From positions 12,678,164 through 12,742,163 of the forward strand of contig NC_087185.1 of the NCBI RefSeq assembly GCF_035594125.1: 64,000 nucleotides of DNA, written 5' to 3'. Below are positions 36,580 to 48,450 of this stretch, piece after piece. How positions within the stretch are numbered: the stretch's first letter is position 1; every line of letters starts with the position of its first letter. The notes under the pieces were generated by a model, which saw only the letters and a program-made list of their open reading frames with translations, did not search any database and had not been told where the DNA came from. Source of the stretch: Scylla paramamosain (lineage: Eukaryota > Arthropoda > Malacostraca > Decapoda > Portunidae). The position numbers were made by a program, and so were the translations under genes.

Positions 36580-38659
36580 GAAAGAAAATGTCTTGCAGGT
36601 GTTATTCAATACGATGTTGTTTGTCTCAATGAAGTGAAGACAGGCTTACTAGTTATGATCCCTGGCCATGTATCGTATCGCAGTATGAGTACACCTGATA
36701 GAAGAGGTGTTGTGTGTGTGAAGACCTGTATTGCTCACCTAGTGCAAAGTGTTGACATAAGTGTCGAGGATCTGGTGTGGCTTACATTTAAGAATTTGCA
36801 AAATACTTTGCTCGGTTTTTGTTATATACCGCCAAGTGATTCACCATATTTCTCCAATATATCCTTTACTTCTATTCAGGAAAGGTTCTATGCAGGTCAG
36901 GGTAGGGATGGTTGTGTACTAATAGGAGACATGAATGCCCGTTTTGGGAAGTCAGTCAGAGATTTGCTCATCCATATGACTATCCCTAACAGTGAGACTC
37001 TATCTTACCCTACAATAACAGATGATACCAATGCAGCAAATGGCAATGCGGAACGAACTTTTATCATCCTTGTGTCTTGAGAATAATTTGCTGGTGATTA
37101 ATAACCTTAAAACATCATGCAGACACTCTACTGGCAACAAAACGTACAGGAAGAATTGCATGTGGATATCGGAAATAGATATCTGCGTGGCATCACCTGA
37201 TATGTTAAGATCTATTACTGACTTTCATGTGTTGCAACATCAGACCATGGCCCGATTTCCCTCACTATTTCTTGTACATGTGTGAAATTTAATCATGTAC
37301 TTGAGAGGGCAGGAGATTTGGGCAACTGCTCTGTGACACAGAGTCTTGATGCTCAATGTAAACGGTCAAGGAGACCTGTGCGCTTCGGTAATATAAATAG
37401 ACAACGTTTTGAGACTTGTTGTTGATAGAAACATAAATATTGGGGTAGATGAAGATATACATGGTTTAGCAACCGCAGTATCTAATGAGATGCATCACTG
37501 TGCTGTATTAAGTAAAAATAATGATGAGAATGCTGAAGTTAGGAGTGACCATTTAGGTAAAAGGGAGAGGCTGTTACAGGACAGAGATGATGTTCGAGTT
37601 TGGTGAGCCATTGACTGGTGAGGTAGTTTTGATGTGCCCATACATGGAGAAGAGAAGTTGCAGAGCGATGAAAAATTTAAAGCACATTTTTAGGGTATAT
37701 TTAATCCATCGTTTGTTCCCCCTGGTGATGATATCTGTACAGAGATCAGCATACCAGTCTTGAATTGTCGCATCTCATCTGTAGAGGCATTTGACAGAGT
37801 TCAGAATTTGAAGCCGGATAAAGCCTGCGGGCCAGATGGTATTTCACCTGGCATATTTTTGCTTTTACCAATGCACATCTTTTTAATTATAGTTACTCTT
37901 TTTAATATAGTTTTTATGAGTGGGCAGTATCCCTTGCCATGGTCAAAAGCTAAGATTTTTACTATTTTTTTTTTAAGAAAGGGGATTGATAATAATTATA
38001 GGGGTATTTGAGTTACAAATTTTATAGCTAAATTGGTTTTGTGAAACTGGTTAGGTCTGTGGTTTAAGCCGAGTTATGAACAGGCTGGAGCACAAAAAAC
38101 ATATGGAAGTCTGGAACATACTGTCACCTTACAGCTACTCGCTGACTCAGCGAGGAAGAAAAAGAAATTATTTTTTATTTTTACTCATTTTCTAAGGCCT
38201 ATGATGTGATGGCTAAGCAAAATATATGACTTTGAAACGTTTAGAATGTGGGATGGTGATGCTTGCAGCTATAATAGCTATGTACTGCTTGACAGAAAGT
38301 GTACTGGGATGTACAGTAATCACATCCACAGTTAGAGCCAGGCAAGGATTATCAACATCATGTCTCCTGCGTATTATGTAAATAGATGAATTAGCAAAAC
38401 TGATTAAGCATAAATGTAATTCAGAGCCGTTTATAGACTGCCTGCACATTCTATTATAAGTGGATGACACATTATTATTAGCCACATCTTGGGCAGCCAT
38501 GTTATTGAAACTCAATATATTAAACGAGTTCTGTAATGAGTATGGGATGTAGGTCAATGCAGCTAAAACCAAGTTCTTTGTGATAAACGATGGTGCAGGA
38601 GATGCCGACCCTTTGCATATGAATGATCTGGTATTGGAGTTACGTATATCTAGGGACTC
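36580..38659 (+). pseudogene. LINE-D endonuclease and RT, 5' part
   Basis: Endonuclease motifs: QYDVVCLNEVKTG, GFCYIPPSDSPYFS, and CVLIGDMNARFGK (D..N). A frameshift near 37030 leads to ENNLLVINNLKTS and KNCMWISEIDICVASPD. The SDH motif is poorly kept. RT motifs: DKACGPDGISPGIF, WSKAKIFTIF, DNNYRGI, then in broken frames the catalytic region VDDTLLLA and YGM-VNAAKTKFFVIND. At least eight stops or shifts occur. Confidence 0.78.
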
Positions 38660-40860
38660 TTTTTTTTTTTTTTTATGTAGGAGCAACAAAAATCCAATGA
38701 GAAAAAAAAAAAAAACACTGAGATGCCGGTCCCCAAATAGAGTCCTAAGCGGTAGTCAAAAATTGAAGGATAACAATCTTGAAACCTTCCTCTTCTTAGG
38801 AGGGTGGAAATACAGAAGCAGGCAAGATGTTCCAGAGTTTACCAGAGAAAGGGATGAATGACTGAGAATACTGGTTAACTCTTGCATTAGAGAGGTGGAC
38901 AGAATAGTAGTGAAAGAAAGAAGAAAGTCTTGTGCATCGAGGCCGCGGGAAGAGGGGAGGCATGCAGTTAGCAAGATCAGAAGAGCAGTTAGCATGAAAA
39001 TAGCTGTAGAAGATAGATGGAGATGCAACATTTCGGCGATTAGAAAAAGGTTGAAGACAGTCAGTTAGAGGAGAGAAGTTGATGAGACGAAAAGCTTTTG
39101 ATTCTACCCTGTCTAAAAGAGCGGTATGAGTGGTAGATTTAGAAGAACAGTGACCGTCTACCACAGCAGCAATAGAACGGTCAGAAAGGAAACTTGAGAT
39201 GAAGTTACAAAGAGAAGGATAGAAACCGTAGAAGGATAGTTTGCAAATCAAGGTTTTGTGCCAGACTCTATCAAAAGCTTTTCATATGTCTAAGGCAACA
39301 GCAAAAGTTTCACCAAAATCTCTAAAAGAGGATGACCATGACTCAGTAAAGAAAGCCAGATCACCAGTAGAGTGGTCTTGACAGAACCCATACTGGCGAT
39401 CAGATAAAAGGCTGTGAAGTGATAGATGTTTAAGAATCTTCCTGTTGAGGATAGACCCAGAAACTTTAGACAGGCAGGAAATTATAACAATAGGACGGTA
39501 GTTTAAGGGATTAGAACAGTCACCCTTTTTAGAAACAGGCTGAATGTAGGCAAACTTCTAGCAAGAAGGAAAGGTAGATGTTGACAGAGTTGAAAGAATT
39601 TGACTAGACAAGGCGCTAACATGGAGGCGGAGTTTCAGAGAACAATAGGTCTATCAGGTCCATAAGCTTTCCGAGGGTTTAGGCCAGTGACTGCATGGAA
39701 AACATCATTGCGGAGAATTTCAATAGGTAGCATGAAGTAGTCAGAGGGTGAAGGAGACGGAGGAATAAACCCTGAATCGTCCAAAAGTTTTTAGCAAGGG
39801 TTTCAGTGAAGAGTTCAGCTTTAAAAATAGATGTGATAGCAGTGGTGCCATCTGATTAAAATATAGGAGGGAAAGAAGAAGAAGCAAAGTTACTGGATAT
39901 CTTTTTAACTAGATGCCAGAAGTCACGAGGGTAGTTAGATCTTGAAAGATTTTGACAGTTTCTATTAATTAAGGAGTTTTTGGCTAGTTGGAGAACAGAC
40001 TTGGCATGGTTCCGCACAAAAATATAAAGTGCATAAGATTCTGGTGATGGAAGGCTCAAGTACCTTTTGTATGCCACCTCTCTGTCATGTATAGCACGAG
40101 AACAGTCTGTGTTAAACCAAGGTTTGGAAGGTTTACGTTGAGAAAAAGAGTGAGAACCGTACGCCTCCACGCCAGACACTATCATCTCTGTTATGCTCTC
40201 GGTATACAAAGACTGAAACCGAAGCAGTAGTCATTCCAAGGAAAATCAACAAAATTAGAGGGATCCTGAGGAGGGATTGGAGCAACAGGACAAGATACAG
40301 ATATGAGATTGTGATCAGAGGAGCCCACCGGAGAAGATGAGGTAACAGCATAAGTACTATGTATTAGGAAAAGGTCAAGAATGCTGGGCATATTTCCAAG
40401 ACGGTCAGGAATACGAGTAGAGTGTTGCACCAGTTGCTCTAGGTCGTGAAAGATAGCAAAGCCGAAGGCTAGTTCACCAGGATGGTTAGTGAAGGCCAAA
40501 GCTGGGGGTGAACATTGAGGTCTCCAAGAATGGAGATCTCTGCAAAAGTGAAGAGAGTCTGAATGTGTTCCACTTTCGAAGATAAGTAGTCAAAGAATTT
40601 CATATAGTCAGAGGAGTTAGGTGAGAGGTATACAACACAGATCAATTTAGTTTTATGAGAGTGGCTCTTAGTCGTAGCCAGATGGTGGAAAACTCGGAAG
40701 ATTCAAGAGCGTGGGCATGAAAGCACATAAACGCAACATCCAGCTTGTGTTGTGAGACACAAAGGGAAACGTTCAGTGACGTCACAGCTAATGATGAGTT
40801 CACAGCACTCCCTGATCCAGTGCTTTAGATTTCACTGGGAGTAATTATCGTTTTGGCAGG
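38660..40860 (-). mobile_element. LINE-A copy nested in LINE-D
   Basis: It starts at a 15-base poly-T (38660) and ends at 40860 with the same 5' terminus (ATTATCG...GGCAG on the plus strand) as the copy ending at 57007. Two internal deletions are clear: one in RT near 39131 and one joining the endonuclease to the 5' UTR near 40735. Coding pieces have many stops. It is therefore a full-ended but shortened insertion. Confidence 0.9.
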
Positions 40861-41711
40861 TCCTTACTGCCTCCTCCTTGCATGTGATGGTTCTGTGTCA
40901 TCTGCAGTGAAGCTACATGCACAAAGTAAACTTTGCCAAATGCTGAAATTTGTATCATTTATTAGGAAATATAATGATGTTCCCTTTATTGTGAAATAAC
41001 GCTTGTTTGATGCTGCATTGATGTCCTCTTTGTTGTATGATTGTGAGTCCTGTCTGGAAGCAGACTTAAAACCCATGATTAAGTTGTATAACTGGTCCAT
41101 GAAGGAATTATTAGGAATGAGGCGAGTGACTGCGAATAGTGTCTGCTATGCCGAACTAAGATACCCCTCTATGCCTGGTGTAGTAAGATATAGACAACAT
41201 AAGTTTTATCACAATATGTGGTCTGAGAGACGCGATATGAACGACGATCCTTTGTTCTTTGCTATGAAATGTGTCGTGACTTTAAACATCCCTACATGAC
41301 AGGTGATGATGTTCCACACTTGTCCACAATGGTCCATGTTGTTCATGATAACATCAATAATTCTAACACAACAAGATCCAATGTCTATAAAACCATTAAT
41401 TCTCATTTGACAATACACAAGATATATGAAAAAAAAAAACAGATGGTTAACCACCTCCATAGGATTTCGTTTACACGCGTCAAAATGAGTGGCCACAGTT
41501 TAGCAGTAGAAACGGGGCGCTAGAATAGGCGTGGGCATGGTCGCCTTCCTATTGAGGAGCGTCTGTGTGTATGGTGACATCCAGACAGAGCAATGTGTGG
41601 TGGAACAGTGTTCCCAGACTCATCATATTAGAAATTCATATGGATTCACTACTCTGGCTGAGATTTTCAAAGAATTCACTGATGATATTACCTGTAAAAT
41701 AATTCCTTAAA
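40861..41711 (+). pseudogene. LINE-D RT C-terminal part and cysteine motif
   Basis: CDGSVSSAVKLHAQSKLCQML continues the RT thumb and is followed by RLFDAALMSSLLYDCESC and NWSMKELLGMRRVT. In another frame near the end come RLPIEERLCVCGDIQTEQC and a late His/Cys pair, the usual C-terminal motif of this LINE group, then GFTTLAEIFKEFTDDITCKI. It is broken by several frame changes. Confidence 0.8.
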
Positions 41712-42299
41712 TATTGTGTGTGTGTGTGTATGTGTACGACTGAAATAGGTACAATGATGTTTTTGGTATAGTCTTTGTTATAACACAGTTATTATATCTC
41801 TTCAACATATTAATTGATCAACGTAATCATCGTGCAAAACACAAACAATATCAAATGCATAAACACAACAAATATTTAATCAGCGCAATTGATGTTCAGT
41901 TAGAAAAACACACATGATATTAGCATCACATCAGTTACTATAAACATTCCATAACTGAATAAATCTTCATACACCATACAAACCTATCGTACCAAACATG
42001 AAACATCAAATAAACATCCTACTCCTCCTGTAACAAGAAAATTGATTTATAGACTGCATTACGCTTTCATGCTTCACTCACTTTTAAGTTATTCTGTCAA
42101 TCTTGATCCCTCTCTGGTCAGACCCTAGGGAATCTCAGGCTCTCTGTCTGCTACTCTGTTACTGAATTATTCCACTGCTACACGCTATAATATGTAATCG
42201 TTTGGGACTGCTTTTTTCCCTCAGAATTTTTTTTATTTTCGTAACATTTTACATATCTACCATCCCCATTGCTCATTTACACATATTGTAATGTGCAGC
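41712..42299. other. (TG)n followed by unannotated AT-rich DNA
   Basis: A (TG)n tract at 41719-41738 probably belongs to the LINE-D tail. Nothing else is recognised. Confidence 0.5.
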
Positions 42300-42443
42300 T
42301 AGATAACGCGATGAAGAAAGTAAGAACGAACGAAAAGAATGATAAAAGAGAGAGACAGAGAGAGACAAGGCTAGGGGTACAGAAACCACATATACGATGC
42401 TGAGTGGTCACTTGCTGCCAGTAACTTACTATTAAGAATTTCC

Positions 42444-42740
42444 GTGCCCAGACACTCTCCTTCCCCGATTAATTTACGTTATTTCCCTTCGATCAATCAG
42501 TTTGAGTCACACACAGTTCACAGCAGAAGAGTTGCCCTTGACAAAGGAATAATCAGTGTTCATCTGATGTCGTCAGCAGAAGAGATTACTGATGTTTACA
42601 GTGATTTTGGGAACGTTGTGGCTCACGATTTGTGGCAAATGTCAGAGGAGAGCAGGATATATGCACAAAGATTTATAAATGAAATTTTATTTTTGGGGAA
42701 ACTAGGGAAGCTTTCAGCGTCAACAATGGTTGTTGAGTAA
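42444..42740 (+). CDS. MADF/BESS-like partner protein, C-terminal piece
   Basis: The 98-codon frame ends in HDLWQMSEESRIYAQRFINEILFLGKLGKLS, similar to the BESS-like C-terminal helix found in partner proteins of Harbinger transposons and in arthropod MADF proteins. The N-terminal MADF domain is not seen, so it is either a last exon or a fragment. A diverged DNA copy of its start occurs at 10690-10780. Confidence 0.45.
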   Translation: MPRHSPSPINLRYFPSINQFESHTVHSRRVALDKGIISVHLMSSAEEITDVYSDFGNVVAHDLWQMSEESRIYAQRFINEILFLGKLGKLSASTMVVE

Positions 42741-43197
42741 TGTGAGTGGTGACTAGGTTTCCCGAAGTGGGAATGACCTATTATGCTGTAAGTAGATTAA
42801 TGTATTTGTTTCTCCTTAAGTAACACCTGACTACCATTTTCTATTGTTATACTGTACTGTATACATGGGAAAGTAATAAAAAATGGAATGCATTACTTGT
42901 TACTATCATGCATGTTACGCAAGGATATCATTGGGCTGAGTAAATAATCGATCGTTAAGCCACTTGTTCTACCTCGGCAAAATACAACTGATTGATGGGG
43001 TATGGTCAATGTATTTTCATTGAAGTGACTGTGGGAAAAATAACTAACATAACTGATATTATTATTATTCATGAGTATAGTTTGTGATTGTTGCTGTCCT
43101 AGTAACTACTACTACTGTTGCAGAATGTAAACCCTGATGTCATTATCTCTGCAATATAATATGACGGGTTAATAGTTTTAATCACTACACACATTAC

Positions 43198-43656
43198 CTG
43201 CAAATACTCATCCTTCAGTTCGTCATATATAGCTTGACAGGTGTCTCGTACTATTTGTGAGAAACTCTGTTTTGAAATTCATGTAGAATATTGGAGCGAT
43301 GAGTAGCTAGCTCCAGTCCTGAGAAATAAGAGGGTTGCCTCCAGTCGAGCTAATGCAGATATGGAATCCATCATATTGGTGTCTTGTTTCTCAATCCGAT
43401 GTTGCACTTTCGCTAGAAGTCTGTAAAAAGTATCTGGGTCCATTCTCATATAGTGGTGAAAGTCCCTGTGATGATCACTTTGTAATTCACGTAAAAAGGT
43501 CACGTGACTTCCCAATGTTGCTCTATTTTCCAACCATTTCTTACACCATTGTTTCTTTTCTCTCCTGTCCTTTTTCTTCTTGCACATAGCAATAATTATT
43601 GTACACAAAGCTATGCGTTTAGCTTCAACTGTCCAGCTACGATTTTTACGTCCCAT
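43198..43656 (-). pseudogene. Harbinger transposase, first exon, with one stop
   Basis: MGRKNRSWTVEAKRIALCT opens a basic N-terminus, followed by KKWLENRATLGSHVTFLREL, RDFHHYMRMDPDTFYRLLAKV and FLRTGASYSSLQYS, all hallmarks of the DDE_Tnp_4 (PIF/Harbinger) N-terminal region. A TGA at 43279-43281 stops the frame where relatives usually read an aromatic-Arg pair. Beyond it, ISKQSFSQIVRDTCQAIYDEL and EYLQ continue to a splice donor CAG/GTAAT at 43198. The catalytic exons are not found downstream (minus direction) in the next 450 bp. Confidence 0.75.
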
Positions 43657-43670
43657 GTTGTCATACCGAA

Positions 43671-45008
43671 CACCCCACTGGCCGACGTTGCCTGGTACAG
43701 CTCTGACTGCCCTCTGCCCGCCGTCTGACCCAAGTGATACGTTCGCCTGCCTTTGCCTGCTGGCCGCCTTAATTGGACAGTTTGATCTGGTAACACTGTT
43801 TCAATGCGAGAGAATTACGGGCAAATCAGAGTGCCCGCCATACAGTTGCCTGTCGTGTGGACTGGCCTTAAGGCGGGATACTAGGTAGCCAGGTCAGTTG
43901 CCGGGGCGTATTGGCCATACGCCCTGGCCCATTTATATAGAATAGGAGTCTCCGTAGTAGTCTGCCAGCAAGAGTAGTAGTGAATTACACACTACACCCA
44001 GGGAAGGGACTCCTCGGCTGTACAAGGATACAAGACAAGTATTGTGCACAGTAAACGGTGATTGACCCTCCTGTGTATTTGTGGGCACTCTTCCGTTTTG
44101 TAATAGTTTCTTGTGTCTTTTGTTAGTATCCCTGTTTATTTTAAATGCTACTGCGGGGTGAGGCAGTTCAGCTGCAGAGGACCTAGGTAATTAGCTGCGT
44201 AGTAAATTTTACTCCCTCCCCAAGTCTTGACAAGGCCTGTCACCTAGGAGGCAGTAAATACTACTACTCGGCTTGAGGTTATAACACTCTGTTGGGCAGT
44301 GGGAGGACTGTCACAGTGGATGGAAGCCCAGTGGGTTATTATACTTCGATCATATGTGTGTTATTGTATTAACTGTTTTTACTAGACGTGGTTGTCGATT
44401 TTTCTGCAGCTGTGGGTGTTAAAGTGCTGTTTGGAGCATCTCCCTTGTCTATGGGTCGGTAAAACAGTCTGGCGACCTAAACTTAGCATGAGCTGAGTTA
44501 CAACTGTCGTGAAAAGGGTGCAGGAGTCACAAGGGACCCTGTGCACCCGTTTTTGAGTCCTGCACTGAGTCCACGTAGGAGATGGCTCAGTGAAGCTAGT
44601 CCAGGTGCGGCAGCTTGGTGAAGAGGCTGGGAACTGCGGTCGTAACAATATGATCCGTCCACAGGCATGGTACTTGGTACAGACGCCAGTCAGAGGGTAG
44701 GGACAGTTTAGAGGCGGATCATAAGTGGGCGTGGATATTTTTCTATAGGCCGAATTGCCCTTCCTTAAGCTTCACACCTCCGGCCGATCTTCACGCCTCC
44801 TGACCTACTTTCCCTTTCAAATCGCTTTCTCTGTCTCGTACCTATCATTACCGTTAATTCCTCTTTGGTCCAGGCTGCTTTCCTGGGTTTTATGGCCGTC
44901 TTCCTGTTGTGGACTACGTGGGTCCTGTGTCCATGTTTATGTTTTCTCGGTTCCTTCGATATCAAGTGCTAATTACCTTCCCTTTCCTGGGTAGTATGAC
45001 CACTTGTT
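43671..45008. other. Unannotated DNA with a promoter-like TATA region
   Basis: TTTATATA lies at 43930-43937, preceded by a near-palindrome (GCGTATTGGCCATACGCC). It could be an LTR or a host promoter, but I find no partner repeat and no following gene. Confidence 0.35.
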
Positions 45009-45532
45009 ATTCTCCCTGCTTCATTCATCTTCTCCATTTCTTCTCTCTTCTTACTTACTTTATTTTTTTTTTCTTTTTTCTTGCCTTCTTTTCTTTTCTT
45101 CTTTCTTTCTTGACAATAGAATATACATGGGTGCAGGGTCTCCACAATTATATTCTCAGTTTTCATGTGTATTACCATTTTGTTTTTACTTTCATACACT
45201 TTTTGCAGATTTTCTTTTAGTTGTATTCATTTAGTTTCGTGTCTTTACTTATTTGATTGCCAGTTGTGGTTTTAATTGTTTGGCTTTATGATAAATATTA
45301 TGAGAGAGAATCGTACTACATATAGCAGAGCCTCCTAATGATATAGGTTTTCTTTTATGTGTATGTGGGATATTAAATCTTTGCGAATATTATTTGTGCT
45401 GGACTGCAGTTAATTACTTTTTTTGCCATATATAATTCTTACGTTTGAATATTTAACATTGTAATTCACATTCTAAAACTGAGATCAGTAAACATACTAT
45501 CCATCTATCTATTGCAGATTTTTACTTAAAAA

Positions 45533-45565
<33 letters not shown>

Positions 45566-45566
45566 G
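45009..45566. repeat. Pyrimidine-rich tract and (TCTA)n microsatellite
   Basis: A T/C-rich stretch at 45009-45110 and (TCTA)n at 45531-45566. The segment between them is plain AT-rich DNA. Confidence 0.8.
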
Positions 45567-45859
45567 AGAGAACACACACACACAAACACAGACTATGCAC
45601 GTATAGCATATATCCTGTCTAGAGAGAGAGAGAGAGTGTGTGTGCGTGTCCTTGCCCGACAGGATAACACTACATGGAAAATGCACCAATGGCAACTCAG
45701 ACCTGTTGGATGCGGCCCAACCAGCCTGGGACAACAAGTCGACACTTGTGCCCCCTCACAATTTCAAAATAAAAATAACAATTTCAATTACAATTACTTT
45801 AAAAATGTTATTAATTATATTTCAATTGCATTACAAATATAATCACTCCAAGCCTGATT

Positions 45860-46132
45860 TTCAGTAAGGCTGACCTTAAAAGCGCTTACTATCAGGTTCT
45901 TCTCAAGAATGATGACAAGGTATTCACCGCCTTTGAAGCTGACGGAAAGTTTTTCCAATTCCGAGGACCTTTAGGCATAACCAGTGATGTTTCTGCTTTC
46001 CAAATCATAATGAACTCTTCCATTGCAAATAATAACCTCTCTGCAACCTTTGCCTACAGTAATGACGTAATCACTTGTGGCAGCAGCCAAACAGAGCATG
46101 GTGAGAATCTGAAAAAAATTTCAAATAAATAA
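45860..46132 (+). pseudogene. Ty3/gypsy RT fragment
   Basis: A 90-codon open block reads FSKADLKSAYYQVLL, KVFTAFEADGKFFQF, GPLGITSDVSAFQ and FAYSNDVITCG. The last is the catalytic box, in which YxDD has become YSND. It is an isolated fragment of a different gypsy family from that at 1095-6065. Confidence 0.72.
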
Positions 46133-46354
46133 ATGAGGCAGAGAAGCACTACAGCCTCGAGGAGATGAAGCACAGCCGCCAATGGTTCTCTCCGCCTAGA
46201 CGTTGAGACTCAAGCCACTGAGGGACCCTCCTTCCTCGCGGGATGCTGCACATCTGCGCCGCATACTGGAACTCCTTCCTCACCATTCACACTGGATCCA
46301 AGACTATTCTCCTCGTGTTCAACCTTTATTAAAATGTGAATATTTCCCATCAAC

Positions 46355-46570
46355 AGACACGCCACTCACTCACTGCCAGACACGCTATTCACTCACTGCC
46401 AAACACACTACTCACTACCTGACACGCTACTCACTCACTGCCAGACATGCTACTCACATACTGCCAGGCACGTTACTCATTTACTGCCAGACATGCTCCT
46501 CACTGCCAGACACGGTACTTACACACTGCCAGACACGCTCCTCAGGCACTGCTAAACACGCTACGCAAGG
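46355..46570. repeat. Minisatellite, ~23-bp unit, about nine copies
   Basis: Units of the form ACTCACTGCCAGACACGCT repeat with substitutions and small length changes. Confidence 0.88.
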
Positions 46571-46964
46571 CAATAACCAATCAATAACAGTTTCCTTCAT
46601 GTTTGGTCACAGTGTCGTCAAAAATAAAAAAAATAACAAGACTCCTTCCTGTCTGTGCTGTGTCAAGAGGATGCTGTTCCATGGGAGGCAATACCTCGCT
46701 GGAGAACTTTCACGCCGATCTGTGTAATCCATGTGTCACCAGGTTCCATCATTTCTGTAAAAGTGAAAAATCTGCTATATTCTATTCAAGATGTGAAAAG
46801 AGTGTGGTCAGTTAAAGCCAAGATTCTTCAAACCAACACCTCATCTGATCCATGCTACGCGTCCCTTTGGCAGGCTATCTGTACACTTCATCACACATAC
46901 AGCTTCCTCCACTCCCATTACATACCTTCTTGTTATAGCAGACGAATACTCTCACTTCCCCTTC

Positions 46965-47070
46965 GCTTGCCTTGCCCTGGTACATCTGCCCAAACAGTGA
47001 TTAGAGAATTTCATAAGCTGTTTTCAGTATTTGTTTGTCCATCAACTATTCATTCTGATAGAAGCTTAAT
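46965..47070 (+). pseudogene. Possible gypsy integrase scrap
   Basis: TAQTVIREFHKLFSVFVCPS followed by TIHSDRS resembles the second-Asp block of gypsy integrases (HSDRG). Only about 35 residues can be aligned by eye, so the call is weak. Confidence 0.4.
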
Positions 47071-47149
47071 TCACGTCCAAGGAAGTGACAACGGCTGGCA
47101 TAGGCAATGACCTAAGGACAAGAACTTTCAGTCTGCTACATTAGAACAG

Positions 47150-48450
47150 CGCCTACTTCTGAAGCACTTGTTGCATCGATGAAGAGTGGAAAAGGCAGAC
47201 TGTAATCTGGAAATTCAAGGACTGTAGCATGGGTAAGTGCATGTTGCTCAAAGCTATTTTGCTGGGCTTCGTGCTATATGAAAGAGATATCCTTTTTGAG
47301 AAGGGAGACATCCAAGATTTCAGGGCTGGAGATGGTGAGCGAGTATACTGTGTCTGAGTAGAGGAGTGAAAGCAGACAGAACGCTCAAGAGGCATACGAG
47401 GTCTCGGGGCCGGAAATGGTGAGCACGTATATCATGTAAGAGCAGAGCAATGAAAATGGATACGACAACTAGGTGAGGAAGCTTTAGGATGAGAGTGGCC
47501 TGAAAACAGCTTTGAAGGCACATTGCTAGAACTTGTGTCATGCTCGGATGGAGGCGATGAGCGAGCAGACTTGAGTTTTTTCTTAAGAAGGAAGCAATAT
47601 TAATAGGTGTGACCATCTTTGTGACATTAGGTGCATGAAAAAGCTGAACGCCGGGATGGAGGCAACACTTGAGAGGAAATACGATCAACAGGAGACATCT
47701 GAGGTAGTGAAGATGCAGGAAGTGGGTCACTTACAACAGGTGACAAGCTATGAGCATGAGACAATTCCTGCAGTTTATTTTCATGGCAAAATAAAAAAAA
47801 AAAAAGAGGGTCAGTGGGTTTAATCTCAATGGTGGAAAGCGATACGTCTTTCCCGGGGAGTAAGATAGTTAACATAACTTGTGAGCTCTAAGAAGACTTG
47901 TAGGTTATCTAGACTCGTCTGACCCTTTTGTATACAATTTCCAGACTTCAAAAATGCAATAGCATCATGTGCGTACTTGATAGCATGAACTAGGCCGACC
48001 ATGTGACCTATATTTCCAAGCTGCGTAGTAAGCTACTCAGCAGATCAAAAAGCCCAAACAAAGGAATCGTGAGTCCATGAAGCTCCAAAAGCATGCAAGA
48101 AATTACTTTTCTAAAGTCATCTTGAAGCATACAAGGCAGTGAGTGGACATCATGGTAAAGGCAAGTGATCCTGGAATCAACTGCGACGGGACTAACGACA
48201 TCTTGTCTACCCCCAAGGTGATGTTACTGTTTGTCATCAAGTCCTCACATTGCTGTAAAAACGACATTGCAGAATGTTTGGGGTCCTCACAACCAAATTT
48301 TTTAATGGTAGTGTCTGGTGCAAGAGTTTAATAGTGGGGACAGAAGGAGGAGCCATAGTGGCAGCAGCAGAAGCAGAAACAGTAGCAGTAGGTAGAGTAG
48401 AAGCAAAGCTAGGATTAGACATTGTAGAATTGCCACTAATTAAAAGCATT
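47150..48450 (-). pseudogene. gag-like remnant with zinc knuckle, joined to RNase H start
   Basis: The minus strand starts with an Ala/Ser/Pro-rich frame (48449-48237). Broken frames follow to a C-x2-C-HKDG-H-x4-C knuckle near 47605-47645 (two of the variable positions are stops) and a Ser/Pro-rich tail. It then jumps to LEFPDYSLPFPLFIDAT and EVGAVLM, the start of a gypsy RNase H. Protease and RT are missing. A decayed LTR element is likely, but no LTR is seen. Confidence 0.45.

Larger units (their letters stand above)
36580..41711 (+). mobile_element. LINE-D (RTE-like), split by a LINE-A insertion
   Basis: Endonuclease, RT and C-terminal cysteine motif follow in order on the plus strand, but the RT is interrupted at 38659/40861 by a minus-strand LINE-A. 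If the insert is removed the frame continues through the common RT C-terminal motif YLG(T/S)P. A (TG)n tract at 41719 follows the 3' end. Clade uncertain. Confidence 0.8.
42300..43670. mobile_element. PIF/Harbinger transposon remnant with two convergent genes
   Basis: A MADF/BESS-like gene piece (plus, 42444-42740) and the first part of a Harbinger transposase gene (minus, 43198-43656) face each other. Two-gene architecture with a DNA-binding partner protein is typical of this superfamily. Ends and terminal repeats are not resolved. Confidence 0.6.

Noticed and set aside
44382..44648. 88-codon minus frame near the TATA region
   Set aside because: No domain and no support from context.
46355..46570. 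CRISPR array
   Set aside because: The units are contiguous and imperfect, with no spacers, and the DNA is eukaryotic.
47627..47875. Stand-alone small gene
   Set aside because: It reads in phase with the gag knuckle remnant, so it is part of that pseudogene.
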